A DNA stretch of 53,181 nucleotides from an uncultured Clostridium sp. (GTDB lineage Bacteria > Bacillota > Clostridia > TANB77 > CAG-508). Both the position numbers and the translations under genes were made by a program. Where the stretch lies: contig CAJMJN010000007.1 in assembly GCA_905213875.1 (NCBI GenBank), positions 1-53,181 of the forward strand, written 5' to 3'. Positions 17,890-27,048 of the stretch are shown in pieces. A model generated the notes under the pieces. It did no database searches, was not told the origin of the DNA, and saw nothing but the letters and a program-made list of their open reading frames with translations. Numbering within the stretch: the first letter of the stretch is position 1; each line of letters opens with the position of its first letter.

Positions 17890-18438
17890 ATGAAAATTTT
17901 AGAAAAAATCACATTAATAATATATTCAAATATAATGTTAATATTGTCAATAATATTATGCTTATTAATATTTAATTGGTTAGACATGAGTTTAGTAGGA
18001 AACTTTATGTATGGATTAATAGTAGGAGAAACATCAAGCAAAATATTACTTGGGTTAAGTATATTATTTATATTACTTTCAATAAAGTGTATATTTTTTG
18101 ATTCAACTTCTAAAGAAGAAATTAAAGAAAGACAAGGTGTATTGTTACAAAACGAAAGTGGAAAACTTTTAATATCTAAAGAAACAATAGAAAACTTAGT
18201 AAATTCAGTTGCATTAAATTTCCAAAATGCGGAAGATGTAACTACTAGAGTAGAATTAGATAGTGACAATAATGTAAAAGTATTTGTTAATTTAATAGTA
18301 AGTGAAGAAGCTGTTATAAAAGAATTATCTTCAAAACTTCAACAAAAAATAAAAGAAAAAGTAAAAATGGCAACAGACTTAGAAGTAAAAGAAGTAAATA
18401 TTACAGTAAAAAAGGTTGCTGTAAAAGAAGAAGAATAG
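17890..18438 (+). CDS. amaP: alkaline shock response membrane anchor protein AmaP
   Basis: Membrane anchor for the Asp23 protein. The 182 residues have two N-terminal transmembrane helices (about 8-30 and 52-74) and a cytoplasmic domain beginning GVLLQNESGKLLISKETIENLVN (near 83) that ends in a lysine/glutamate-rich tail. This cytoplasmic part itself resembles Asp23, as known for AmaP. Position next to Asp23 supports the call. Confidence 0.9.
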   Translation: MKILEKITLIIYSNIMLILSIILCLLIFNWLDMSLVGNFMYGLIVGETSSKILLGLSILFILLSIKCIFFDSTSKEEIKERQGVLLQNESGKLLISKETIENLVNSVALNFQNAEDVTTRVELDSDNNVKVFVNLIVSEEAVIKELSSKLQQKIKEKVKMATDLEVKEVNITVKKVAVKEEE

Positions 18439-18463
18439 AGATGCTAATGAAAGGATGAGAATC

Positions 18464-18667
18464 ATGAACGGATTTAAAGAATTTTGGAATAATTATAAGG
18501 GTGCAATTATTGGAGTAGTAATTGCAGCATTAATATTAATAACAAGATTACAAGATTTAATAGTTGCAATTGTAGTATTAGTTTTAGGAGCTCTAATTGG
18601 AAACTATGTTCAACAAAACAAAGATGATGTAAAAAGCAAATTGAAAAATTTTATAGATAAAATGTAG
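18464..18667 (+). CDS. DUF2273 family small membrane protein
   Basis: A 67-residue protein with two hydrophobic segments (about 13-27 and 31-49) and a short charged C-terminus. It belongs to the small membrane proteins regularly encoded beside Asp23 and AmaP and is likely part of the same envelope complex. ATG 18464 (MNGFKEFW) is preferred: AAAGGA at 18449-18454 would directly abut the upstream in-frame ATG 18455. Confidence 0.85.
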   Translation: MNGFKEFWNNYKGAIIGVVIAALILITRLQDLIVAIVVLVLGALIGNYVQQNKDDVKSKLKNFIDKM

Positions 18668-18684
18668 AAAATAAAGGAGAAAAA

Positions 18685-19092
18685 ATGAATCGTTCAGAAA
18701 TAAGAGAACAAGCTTTTAAACTTATGTATAGTTTAGAAATACAAAAAAATGAAAATTTAGAAGAACAAGTAGAACTATATTTAGAAAGTAACGAAATTTT
18801 AGATCAAAATGCAATTGAATACATAAAAGATGCTGTTTTCGGAATAGAAGAAAATAAAGAAGAAATTATAAAAAAAATAGAAAAAAATTTAAAAGAAGAC
18901 TGGAAAATAGAACGTATATCTAAAATTGATTTAGTTATATTAAAATTAGCAATATATGAAATAAAATATAAGGAATTACCATATAAAGTGGTAATAAATG
19001 AAGCAGTCGAATTAGCTAAAAAATATGGTGAAGATAACTCTAAAAATTTCGTTAATGGAATTTTGGCGAGTATAGTAAAAGAAGAAATTTAA
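18685..19092 (+). CDS. nusB: transcription antitermination factor NusB
   Basis: RNA-binding protein that, with NusE (ribosomal protein S10), binds boxA in rRNA leaders and prevents premature termination. The 135-residue, all-helical protein shows the family features RSEIREQAFKLMYSLE at the start, DWKIERISKIDLVILKLAIYEI (near 71) and VVINEAVELAKKYGEDNSKNFVNGILA near the end. AAAGGAG precedes the ATG. It sits between the asp23 group and xseA. Confidence 0.95.
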   Translation: MNRSEIREQAFKLMYSLEIQKNENLEEQVELYLESNEILDQNAIEYIKDAVFGIEENKEEIIKKIEKNLKEDWKIERISKIDLVILKLAIYEIKYKELPYKVVINEAVELAKKYGEDNSKNFVNGILASIVKEEI

Positions 19093-19116
19093 AAACTCAA
19101 GAAAGAGGAAACAAAA

Positions 19117-20310
19117 ATGAGATATGCAGATATGGCAGTCACAGTTTCAGACTTAAATAAATATATAAAAGACAAAATAGCAGATGATGAATATCTAAAT
19201 CAAGTATTAGTAAAAGGTGAAATATCAAATTTTAAAAATCATTATACAGGTCATATGTATTTTACACTAAAAGATGAAAATTCTTTAATAAAGTGCATTT
19301 GTTTTAAATCATATGCTCAAAAACTAACTTTCATGCCAAAAGATGGTATGAAAGTTATAGTTTTGGGTAATGTATCTGTATTTGAAAGAGATGGTGTTTA
19401 TCAAATATATGTTAAAATAATGGAAGAAGATGGGCTAGGAGATTTATACACAAAATACCAAGAATTAAAAGAAAAACTTGATAAACAAGGATTGTTTGAT
19501 GAAAGCCATAAACAAAAATTACCACTTATGCCAAAAGTTATAGGTGTATTATCATCACAAACAGGATCAGTAATTAGAGATATAATAAATGTTTCAACAA
19601 GAAGAAATCCTAATGTATATATACGTTTATTTCCAGTTCCTGTACAAGGAGAAGGTGCAGCAGAAAAAATTGCTGAAGGAATTAAATTTATGAATGATAA
19701 TAATTTAGCTGATGTTTTGATTTTAGCTCGTGGGGGAGGATCTTTAGAAGATTTGTGGCCATTTAATGAAGAAATTGTCGCACATAGTATATATAATTCT
19801 AAAATTCCAATAATATCAGCAGTGGGACATGAAACAGATTTTACAATAGCAGATTTTACAGCAGATTTAAGAGCACCAACACCATCTGCAGCAGCAGAAC
19901 TAGCTGTACCAGATATATATGAAGTTAAAAGAAAAATAAGAGAATATCAAGACAGACTAAGAAATGCATTATTACATAAAACCAAAATTGCAAGATTAAG
20001 ATATGATAAATGTATGGCAAGTGCAGTAATAAAAGAACCAAATAGAATGATAAATGATAATTATATAAAAATAGATAATTACATAAAACAACTTGAAAAT
20101 TTAATCAAAATAAAAACTGAAAAAGAAAAAGGAAGATATATAGAATTAATTTCTAAATTAGATGCACTAAGTCCTTTAAAAACATTATACAGAGGATATT
20201 CAATTACTGAAAAAGATGGAAGTGTAGTAAAATCTGTAAAGCAATTAAAAAGTGGAGATAATATAGAAATTAGATTTAATGATGGTTCTAAAAAAGCAGT
20301 TGTAAAATAA
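19117..20310 (+). CDS. xseA: exodeoxyribonuclease VII large subunit
   Basis: Catalytic subunit of exonuclease VII, which degrades single-stranded DNA from both ends in repair. The 397 residues have the N-terminal OB domain (VKGEISNFKNHYTGHMYFTLKD near 28-49), the catalytic domain (GVLSSQTGSVIRDIINV near 144 and the RGGGSLEDLWPFNEE motif near 206), and a long coiled coil (about 270-350) that binds XseB. ATG 19117 with AGAGGA is chosen; ATG 19132 is another possibility. It is followed by an unusual conserved element (20323-20352) before xseB. Confidence 0.95.
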   Translation: MRYADMAVTVSDLNKYIKDKIADDEYLNQVLVKGEISNFKNHYTGHMYFTLKDENSLIKCICFKSYAQKLTFMPKDGMKVIVLGNVSVFERDGVYQIYVKIMEEDGLGDLYTKYQELKEKLDKQGLFDESHKQKLPLMPKVIGVLSSQTGSVIRDIINVSTRRNPNVYIRLFPVPVQGEGAAEKIAEGIKFMNDNNLADVLILARGGGSLEDLWPFNEEIVAHSIYNSKIPIISAVGHETDFTIADFTADLRAPTPSAAAELAVPDIYEVKRKIREYQDRLRNALLHKTKIARLRYDKCMASAVIKEPNRMINDNYIKIDNYIKQLENLIKIKTEKEKGRYIELISKLDALSPLKTLYRGYSITEKDGSVVKSVKQLKSGDNIEIRFNDGSKKAVVK

Positions 20311-20322
20311 AAATAAGTATAA

Positions 20323-20352
20323 TGGTTTATAGGTAAAACCAATAAAAACCTA
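20323..20352 (+). other. pseudoknot element E1 before xseB
   Basis: Stem 1 pairs TGGTTT (20323-20328) with AAACCA (20336-20341). Stem 2 pairs TAGGT of the loop (20330-20334) with ACCTA (20348-20352), across an A-rich linker. This is an H-type pseudoknot ending 14 bases before the AAGG ribosome binding site of xseB. The same consensus recurs before spoIIAB (49570) and sigF (50142). The role is unknown; control of translation initiation is the simplest idea. Confidence 0.6.
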
Positions 20353-20380
20353 AATTTTTAATATAAGGATGAAACTTAAA

Positions 20381-20602
20381 ATGAAAAAAAGTTTTGAAAG
20401 CCAAATAGAGAATTTAGAAAAAATAGTAGCAGAATTAGAAAATGGAAAATTAAGTTTAGATGAATCTGTTTCAAAATTTGAAGAAGGAATAAAAATTTCT
20501 AAAGAATGTAATAAAACATTAGAAGAAGCAGAAAAGAAAATAACAATATTAATAAATAATGATGGAGAAACAAAAGAAGAAGAATTTAAAATAAATGAAT
20601 AG
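20381..20602 (+). CDS. xseB: exodeoxyribonuclease VII small subunit
   Basis: Small helical-hairpin subunit of exonuclease VII that binds the XseA coiled coil. The 73-residue product has the signature FESQIENLEKIVAELENGKLSLDESV..FEEGI. AAGG at 20365-20368 directly abuts the in-frame ATG 20369, so ATG 20381 is preferred. The gene follows the pseudoknot element at 20323. Confidence 0.93.
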   Translation: MKKSFESQIENLEKIVAELENGKLSLDESVSKFEEGIKISKECNKTLEEAEKKITILINNDGETKEEEFKINE

Positions 20603-20623
20603 AAAAATAAAAGGGGAAAGAAA

Positions 20624-21064
20624 ATGAATGATTTTTTAACATTTGTACAAAGCAAATATATTTATATACCATTTTTATTGTGGTTTGGAATACAATTATT
20701 TAAATTAATATATGATTTAGTAACAACAAAGAAATTTAATTTTAAAAGAATTATGGGAGCAGGTGGAATGCCAAGCTCACATTCAGCTGTTGTAGCAGGT
20801 TTAGCAACTTTAGTTGGAAAATATGAAGGTGTAGATAGTCCTATTTTCGCAGTAGCATTTATAATGGCTTTTGTTGTAATGTATGATGCATGTGGTGTTC
20901 GTAGAGCAGCTGGTAAACAAGCAGAATTATTAAATAAATTAGTAGAAACACCAGGACTAACAGGTGTTCAAGTTTCAGAAAAACTAGTAGAAGTATTAGG
21001 ACATACACCTACACAAGTTTTTGTTGGAGCTTTAATAGGAGTTATTGCAGGGCTAATTGCATAA
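20624..21064 (+). CDS. divergent PAP2-family (DUF212) membrane protein
   Basis: Membrane protein related to acid phosphatase/vanadium haloperoxidase-like families. The 146 residues include hydrophobic segments near 10-30, 80-100 and 125-146, with the conserved MGAGGMPSSHSAVVAGLAT (near 46-64) and DACGVRRAAGKQAELLN (near 88-104). The SSH motif corresponds to the PAP2 catalytic region. Physiological substrate unknown. It lies between xseB and fhs with short gaps, so it is probably in the same transcript. Confidence 0.85.
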   Translation: MNDFLTFVQSKYIYIPFLLWFGIQLFKLIYDLVTTKKFNFKRIMGAGGMPSSHSAVVAGLATLVGKYEGVDSPIFAVAFIMAFVVMYDACGVRRAAGKQAELLNKLVETPGLTGVQVSEKLVEVLGHTPTQVFVGALIGVIAGLIA

Positions 21065-21087
21065 ATAGAAAAAAGGAATGATGTAAA

Positions 21088-22758
21088 ATGACAGATATAG
21101 AAATTGCAAGAAAAACAAAATTGGAAAACATAGATAAAATAGCTAAAAAACTAGGAATAGATGAAGAAAACCTAGAAATATATGGAAAATATAAAGCTAA
21201 AATATCTGATAATTTATATATGAAAAATAAAAAAGATGGAAAATTAGTTTTAGTAACTGCAATGAGTCCAACACCTTTAGGAGAAGGAAAAACAACTGTA
21301 TCAATAGCAATTGCAGACGGACTAAGAAAGATAAATAAAAATTCTATATTAGCATTAAGAGAACCATCATTAGGACCAGTATTTGGAATAAAAGGTGGAG
21401 CAACAGGTGGAGGATTGGTTCAAATTGCACCAATGGAAGATATAAATTTGCATTTTACAGGAGATATTCATGCAATTACAACTGCTAATAATTTACTTTC
21501 TAGTATGATAGATAATCATATATATTTTGGTAATGAATTAGGTTTTAAAAAAGTTACATGGAAAAGATGTATGGACTTAAATGATAGACAACTAAGAGAA
21601 ATTGAAACAGGATTATCAGGAGAAAAAAGAATAGTACCTAGAAAAGACAATTTTGATATAACAGTTGCATCTGAAATAATGGCAATATTATGTTTAGCAG
21701 AAAATTTAAAAGACTTAAAAGAAAAACTAGGAAATATTATAGTTGGATATAACTATAATGATGAACCTATTTATGCTAAACAATTAAAAGCAAATGGAGC
21801 AATGACAGTATTATTAAAAGATGCAATAAAACCTAATTTAGTACAAACATTAGAACATACACCTGCATTAGTTCATGGAGGACCATTTGCTAATATTGCA
21901 CATGGATGTAATAGTGTTATAGCAACTAAAACAGCTTTAAAATTAGCTGATTATACAATAACAGAAGCAGGATTTGGAGCAGATTTGGGAGCAGAAAAAT
22001 TTCTAGACATAAAATGTAGAAAAGCTAATATAAAACCAGATGTAGTAGTTATAGTTGCAACCATAAAAGCAATAAAATATCATGGTGGAGTTGATAAAGA
22101 AGATATTCAAAAAGAAAATATCAAAGGTCTAGAAAATGGAATTGAAAATTTATATAGACATATAGATAATATGAAAAATAAATTCGGATTAAATGTAATT
22201 GTAGCACTAAATAAATACACATCAGATACAGAAAAAGAGCTAAATTGGCTTGAACAAAAATTAAAAGAAAAAAATATAGAAATGAGTATAGTAGAAGGCT
22301 GGGAAAAAGGTGGAGAAGGAGCAATTGATATTGCTAAAAAAATAGTTAAAAATTGTTCTAATACATCTAATATTAAAGAAAACAATTTCAATTTTATTTA
22401 TAAAGATGAAGAAACGATAAAAGAAAAAATTCAAAAAGTAGCAACAAAAATATATGGAGCACAAGATGTAGAATATTCAGAAGAAGCAGAACAGAAAATT
22501 GAAAAAATAGAAAAAACGGAATATGGAAAACTGCCAGTATGTATCGCAAAAACACAATATTCTTTCTCAGATGATACTAAAAATTTAGAATGTAATAACA
22601 AATATAATATACATGTAAGGGATGTAGAATTAAAAGCAGGAGCAGGTTTTATAGTAGTCCTTGCAGGAAAAATAATGACAATGCCTGGATTACCTAAAAT
22701 TCCAGCAGCAGAACAAATAGATATAGATGGAAATGACAATATTATAGGAATATTTTAA
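21088..22758 (+). CDS. fhs: formate-tetrahydrofolate ligase
   Basis: Makes 10-formyl-tetrahydrofolate from formate, ATP and tetrahydrofolate; part of one-carbon metabolism and of the acetogenic methyl branch in some anaerobes. The 556 residues match the family. Signatures are TPLGEGKTTVSIAI (P-loop, near 66-79), REPSLGPVFGIKGGATGGG (near 92-110) and the C-terminal AGKIMTMPGLPKIPAAEQID. The product feeds fmt (9103) and purine synthesis. It ends at a strong terminator. Confidence 0.98.
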   Translation: MTDIEIARKTKLENIDKIAKKLGIDEENLEIYGKYKAKISDNLYMKNKKDGKLVLVTAMSPTPLGEGKTTVSIAIADGLRKINKNSILALREPSLGPVFGIKGGATGGGLVQIAPMEDINLHFTGDIHAITTANNLLSSMIDNHIYFGNELGFKKVTWKRCMDLNDRQLREIETGLSGEKRIVPRKDNFDITVASEIMAILCLAENLKDLKEKLGNIIVGYNYNDEPIYAKQLKANGAMTVLLKDAIKPNLVQTLEHTPALVHGGPFANIAHGCNSVIATKTALKLADYTITEAGFGADLGAEKFLDIKCRKANIKPDVVVIVATIKAIKYHGGVDKEDIQKENIKGLENGIENLYRHIDNMKNKFGLNVIVALNKYTSDTEKELNWLEQKLKEKNIEMSIVEGWEKGGEGAIDIAKKIVKNCSNTSNIKENNFNFIYKDEETIKEKIQKVATKIYGAQDVEYSEEAEQKIEKIEKTEYGKLPVCIAKTQYSFSDDTKNLECNNKYNIHVRDVELKAGAGFIVVLAGKIMTMPGLPKIPAAEQIDIDGNDNIIGIF

Positions 22759-22785
22759 AGTTTAATTTGAAGATAGATAGTTTTT

Positions 22786-22826
22786 AAAGAGATTAAAATT
22801 TTGATATAAATTTTAATCTCTTTTTT
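22786..22826 (+). terminator. terminator after fhs
   Basis: A 14-bp perfect stem (22788-22801 with 22808-22821), 6-base loop and T run to 22826. Confidence 0.88.
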
Positions 22827-22864
22827 AGCCGAAAATTAAAATCTGGTAAAAATAAAGGAGGAAT

Positions 22865-22915
22865 ATGTTGTTTTATGCTATAATAGGAAAGTTCATCAAA
22901 CTTCCTATTATATAA
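22865..22915 (+). CDS. possible 16-codon leader peptide ahead of uvrA
   Basis: ATG 22865 lies behind a strong AAAGGAGG and opens a 16-codon frame (starts MLFYAIIGKF) that ends at TAA. A hairpin (22881-22910, TAATAGGAA/TTCCTATTA with one bulge) covers its second half. It might be a leader peptide, but there is no T run after the hairpin and the main uvrA promoter seems to lie downstream (22934). Low certainty. Confidence 0.25.
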   Translation: MLFYAIIGKFIKLPII

Positions 22916-22933
22916 AAATAATTAACCAAACTC

Positions 22934-22962
22934 TTGTTTTTATAATTTAAATAAGTTATAAT
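22934..22962 (+). promoter_or_regulatory. sigma-A promoter of uvrA
   Basis: TTGTTT (22934-22939), 17 bases, perfect TATAAT (22957-22962). No LexA box of the Bacillus type was recognised around it. Confidence 0.68.
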
Positions 22963-22980
22963 AACTCTGGAGGAGAAATT

Positions 22981-25815
22981 ATGAATGATAAAATTGTTAT
23001 AAAAGGAGCAAAAGAACATAATTTAAAAAATATAAATTTAGAAATACCAAGAGATAAATTAGTTGTCATAACTGGATTATCAGGCTCTGGAAAATCTAGT
23101 TTAGCATTTGATACATTATACGCAGAAGGACAAAGAAGATATGTAGAAAGTTTATCTTCATATGCAAGGCAATTCTTAGGATTAATGGAAAAACCAAATG
23201 TAGAGAGAATAGATGGATTATCACCAGCAATTTCTATTGACCAAAAAACAACCTCAAAAAATCCACGTTCAACAGTTGGAACAGTAACAGAAATATATGA
23301 TTATATCCGTTTATTATATGCACGTATAGGAGTTCCATATTGCCCTAATTGTGGCAAAAAAATAGAAAAGCAATCAATAGACCAAATTATAGATAATATT
23401 ATGGCATTAGCTGAAGGTACAAAAATACAAATTTTAGCACCAGTAGTTCGTGGACGTAAAGGTGAATATACAAAGCAATTAGAAGGATATCAAAAAGACG
23501 GATTTGTAAGAGTTAGAATAGACGGAGAAATATATGAGTTATCAGACGATATAGAATTAGATAGAAAGAAAAAGCATAATATAGAATTAGTTGTTGATAG
23601 ATTAGTTATAAAACCAGATATTACAAGTAGATTAACTGAATCTGTTGAAACAGCATTAAAATATGCAGATAAGCTAGTTTTAGTTGATGTAATAGGAGAT
23701 AAACCAGTATTATATAGTTGCAATTATGCATGTCCTGATTGTGGATTTAGTTTTCCAGAATTAACACCAAGAATGTTTTCATTTAACAATCCATTTGGAG
23801 CTTGTCCAGAATGTACAGGTATCGGATATTTAATGAAAATGGACGAAGATTTAATAGTTCCAGATAAAAATAAAACACTATATGACGGAATAAAAGCATT
23901 TGGTTCAAGCACAATGAAAAAAGGTGACACAATGGCGAAAATGTATTTTGAAAGTATAGGAAAACATTATGGAATAGATATTAAAAATAAAAAAATTAAA
24001 GATCTGCCAAGATGGTTTATGGAAAAGATTCTATATGGTACAGGTGATGAAGAAATAGATTTTGAATATACATCATATGCGGGAACAAGAAAATTTACAG
24101 CACCATTTGAAGGAGTTTTACCAACTTTGGATAGACGTCACAATGAAACAAAATCACAAGGGATGAGAGACTTTTATGAAATGTATATGACAAATTCCGA
24201 ATGTCATGCTTGCCATGGAGCAAGATTAAAACCAGAAATTCTTTCAATAAAAGTTGGTGATAAAAACATAAATGAATTAACTCAAATGTCAATAAGATAT
24301 ATCAAAGAATATCTAAACAATCTTGAATTAAATGATACAGAAAAAATGATATCAGAATTAATATTAAAGGAGATTGACCAAAGATTACAATTTTTAATTG
24401 ATGTTGGGTTAGAATATTTAACATTATCAAGAAATGCCGGAACACTTTCAGGAGGAGAAGCACAAAGAATCCGTTTAGCAACTCAAATTGGTTCTGGATT
24501 AACAGGAGTATTATATATTTTAGACGAACCAAGTATTGGTTTACATCAAAGAGATAATGACAAATTACTTGCAACTTTAAAAAAGCTAAGAGACTTAGGA
24601 AATACATTAATAGTAGTAGAGCACGATGAAGATACAATGTATGCAGCTGACCAAATTATTGATATTGGACCAGGAGCAGGAACACATGGTGGAAATGTTA
24701 TGGCACAAGGTACAGCTGAAGAAGTTAAAAAAGTTGAAGGTTCAATAACAGGTCAATACTTAAGTGGTAGAAAGAAAATAGAAGTTCCTAAAAAAAGAAG
24801 AAAACCAGTAAAATCTAAAGTAATAGAAGTGCAAGGAGCTACTGAAAACAATTTAAAAAATATAAGTGTAAAATTTCCACTAGGCGTATTTAACTGTGTA
24901 ACAGGTGTTTCAGGTTCTGGAAAATCAACATTAGTAAATGAAGTCTTATATAAAACAATAGCAAAAGAGCTAAATGGTGCAAATGAAAAACCAGGAAAAT
25001 GCAAAGGTGTAAAAGGACTTCAAAATATAGATAAAATAATAAATATAGACCAATCACCAATAGGAAGAACACCACGTTCAAACCCTGCAACATACACAGG
25101 CGTATTTGATATAATAAGAGATATTTTTGCTGCAACAGAAGAAGCAAAAATGAGAGGATATGCAAAAGGAAGATTTAGTTTTAATGTGCAAGGCGGAAGA
25201 TGTGAAAGCTGTAATGGAGATGGAGTTCATAAAATAGAAATGCACTTTTTACCAGATATATACGTACCTTGTGAAGTATGTAAAGGAAAACGATATAATA
25301 GAGAAACATTAGAAGTTCGTTATAAAGGAAAAAGTATAGCCGATGTTTTAGACATGACTGTTGAAGAAGCATTAAAATTCTTTGAAAATATTCCTAAAAT
25401 CAAACAAAAAATTCAAACATTATATGATGTAGGATTAGGATATATAAAATTGGGACAACCATCAACAACATTGTCAGGAGGAGAAGCACAAAGAGTTAAA
25501 CTTGCAACAGAACTATCAAAAAGAGCAACAGGAAAAACACTATATATATTAGACGAACCTACTACTGGACTACATATAGCAGATGTTCATAAATTAGTTG
25601 ATATATTACAAAGATTAGTTGATACAGGAAATACAATAATTGTAATAGAACATAATTTAGACTTAATTAAAACTTGTGACCATATTATAGATCTAGGCCC
25701 AGAAGGTGGAGAAAATGGTGGAGAAGTAGTTGCAGTTGGTAGTCCTGAACAAATTTGTAAGAACGAGAGAAGTTATACAGGAAAATTCTTAAAAAAATAT
25801 TTAGAAAACAACTAA
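22981..25815 (+). CDS. uvrA: excinuclease ABC subunit A
   Basis: Damage-recognition ATPase of nucleotide excision repair; a dimer that loads UvrB on DNA lesions. The 944 residues contain two ABC modules: Walker A GLSGSGKSS (near 32) with signature LSGGEAQRIRLA (near 490), and Walker A GVSGSGKST (near 641) with LSGGEAQRVKLA (near 831). Zinc-binding cysteine groups lie at CPNC (near 121), CPDC/CPEC (near 250-280), CHAC and CESC/CEVC (near 740-770). GGAGGAG precedes the ATG. uvrB is not in the window. Confidence 0.98.
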   Translation: MNDKIVIKGAKEHNLKNINLEIPRDKLVVITGLSGSGKSSLAFDTLYAEGQRRYVESLSSYARQFLGLMEKPNVERIDGLSPAISIDQKTTSKNPRSTVGTVTEIYDYIRLLYARIGVPYCPNCGKKIEKQSIDQIIDNIMALAEGTKIQILAPVVRGRKGEYTKQLEGYQKDGFVRVRIDGEIYELSDDIELDRKKKHNIELVVDRLVIKPDITSRLTESVETALKYADKLVLVDVIGDKPVLYSCNYACPDCGFSFPELTPRMFSFNNPFGACPECTGIGYLMKMDEDLIVPDKNKTLYDGIKAFGSSTMKKGDTMAKMYFESIGKHYGIDIKNKKIKDLPRWFMEKILYGTGDEEIDFEYTSYAGTRKFTAPFEGVLPTLDRRHNETKSQGMRDFYEMYMTNSECHACHGARLKPEILSIKVGDKNINELTQMSIRYIKEYLNNLELNDTEKMISELILKEIDQRLQFLIDVGLEYLTLSRNAGTLSGGEAQRIRLATQIGSGLTGVLYILDEPSIGLHQRDNDKLLATLKKLRDLGNTLIVVEHDEDTMYAADQIIDIGPGAGTHGGNVMAQGTAEEVKKVEGSITGQYLSGRKKIEVPKKRRKPVKSKVIEVQGATENNLKNISVKFPLGVFNCVTGVSGSGKSTLVNEVLYKTIAKELNGANEKPGKCKGVKGLQNIDKIINIDQSPIGRTPRSNPATYTGVFDIIRDIFAATEEAKMRGYAKGRFSFNVQGGRCESCNGDGVHKIEMHFLPDIYVPCEVCKGKRYNRETLEVRYKGKSIADVLDMTVEEALKFFENIPKIKQKIQTLYDVGLGYIKLGQPSTTLSGGEAQRVKLATELSKRATGKTLYILDEPTTGLHIADVHKLVDILQRLVDTGNTIIVIEHNLDLIKTCDHIIDLGPEGGENGGEVVAVGSPEQICKNERSYTGKFLKKYLENN

Positions 25816-25821
25816 AAAATG

Positions 25822-25863
25822 AAGAAAATATTTTCAAAATTTGAAGGTATTTTCTTTTATTTT
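25822..25863 (+). terminator. terminator after uvrA
   Basis: A stem of about 15 bp (25822-25836 with 25842-25856, two T-G pairs) followed by a T-rich run. Confidence 0.75.
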
Positions 25864-25973
25864 GCATAAAAATCAATAAAAAATAAAGAATAATAAATAA
25901 TAGGTAATAGGCAAGAAAACAGATAATAAGAGAAAAAATATATAGCTAAAATATAAATTTGGAGGAGATTTTT

Positions 25974-26909
25974 ATGTATAATTTTAGAACAGATTTAGCA
26001 TCAGAAAGAAGAGAAATATATCAAAAAACTAATGATGTAAAAGGTGAAATTGATGGTATTACAAGTGAAGTTGAAGATATTACAGATAAGATAAAAGTAG
26101 AAAAAGTAAAAATAATAAATGAAAATGGAGAAAAAGCAATCGGGAAACCAATTGGCACATATACAACGATAGACGTAAAAGATTTAAAAATAATCCAAGA
26201 AGAAGAATTACAGCAAGCAGCTGATAGCATAACAAGAGAACTAAAAGAAATGTTAAATAAACATATAGATAGTCAAGGAGAAGTACTTGTTGTAGGACTT
26301 GGAAATATATATGTTACACCAGATAGTTTGGGACCAAAAGTAATAAATGAAATAGAAGTTACACGTCATATTATTAACTATATGCCACAATATGTAAAAG
26401 AAGGAACAAGAATGGTAAGCGCAATAGCACCGGGAGTATTAGGAACAACAGGAATTGAAACATTAGAAATATTAAAAGGGGTCGTAGAAAATACCAAACC
26501 TAAACTAATAATTGTAATAGATGCACTAGCCTCAAGAAGTATAGAAAGAATAAGCAGTACAGTACAATTATCAGATACAGGTATAGTTCCAGGAGCTGGT
26601 GTTGGGAATAAAAGAAGTGAGTTAAGTATAAATACTTTAGGAGTACCAGTTATAGCAATAGGAATTCCAACTGTTGTAGAAACAGCAGTCCTTGTAAATG
26701 ATAGTTTAAACTTATTTATAAAAAAATTACAAGACGAAGCCAAATCAAATGAATATTTGAATAATTTAAAAGAAAATGACAATTATGAAGAAATAAAACA
26801 AGCATTAGTTCCAAGTGATTTTAATTTGATAGTAACTCCAAAAGAAATAGATGATTTAATAGAAAATATGAAAGAAATAGTATCTAGGGGAATCAATCAA
26901 GCTTTATGA
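25974..26909 (+). CDS. gpr: germination protease GPR
   Basis: Aspartic-type endopeptidase that starts breakdown of small acid-soluble spore proteins (SASP) in germinating spores. About 311 residues. The N-terminal FRTDLASERREIY resembles the autoprocessed region; the core has VVGLGNIYVTPDSLGPKV (near 103), MVSAIAPGVLGTTGIET and the VVIDALASRS segment (near 180). ATG 25974 behind GGAGGAG is used; an upstream TTG overlaps that site. Presence of GPR shows that complete spores are, or recently were, made. No clear sigma-F/G promoter was found in the AT-rich upstream region. Confidence 0.93.
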   Translation: MYNFRTDLASERREIYQKTNDVKGEIDGITSEVEDITDKIKVEKVKIINENGEKAIGKPIGTYTTIDVKDLKIIQEEELQQAADSITRELKEMLNKHIDSQGEVLVVGLGNIYVTPDSLGPKVINEIEVTRHIINYMPQYVKEGTRMVSAIAPGVLGTTGIETLEILKGVVENTKPKLIIVIDALASRSIERISSTVQLSDTGIVPGAGVGNKRSELSINTLGVPVIAIGIPTVVETAVLVNDSLNLFIKKLQDEAKSNEYLNNLKENDNYEEIKQALVPSDFNLIVTPKEIDDLIENMKEIVSRGINQAL

Positions 26910-26985
26910 TAAAAAACAATATATATTATTTTCTTTATGCCTTGTGTGTCGCAACCACTAATTTTAAAAAAATTGTAAAAAAGCA

Positions 26986-27014
26986 TTGAAAAAAGGTAAT
27001 AATTAATATATAAT
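26986..27014 (+). promoter_or_regulatory. sigma-A promoter of the gene at 27049
   Basis: TTGAAA (26986-26991), 17 bases, perfect TATAAT (27009-27014). Confidence 0.75.
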
Positions 27015-27048
27015 GCAATTGTTAATAGAAATTTAAGGAGTGGTTATA

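Noticed and set aside
20323..20352. Considered the pseudoknot elements as preQ1 riboswitches
   Set aside because: The fold is similar but the conserved preQ1-I sequence is absent and the downstream genes (xseB, spoIIAB, sigF) have no queuosine link.
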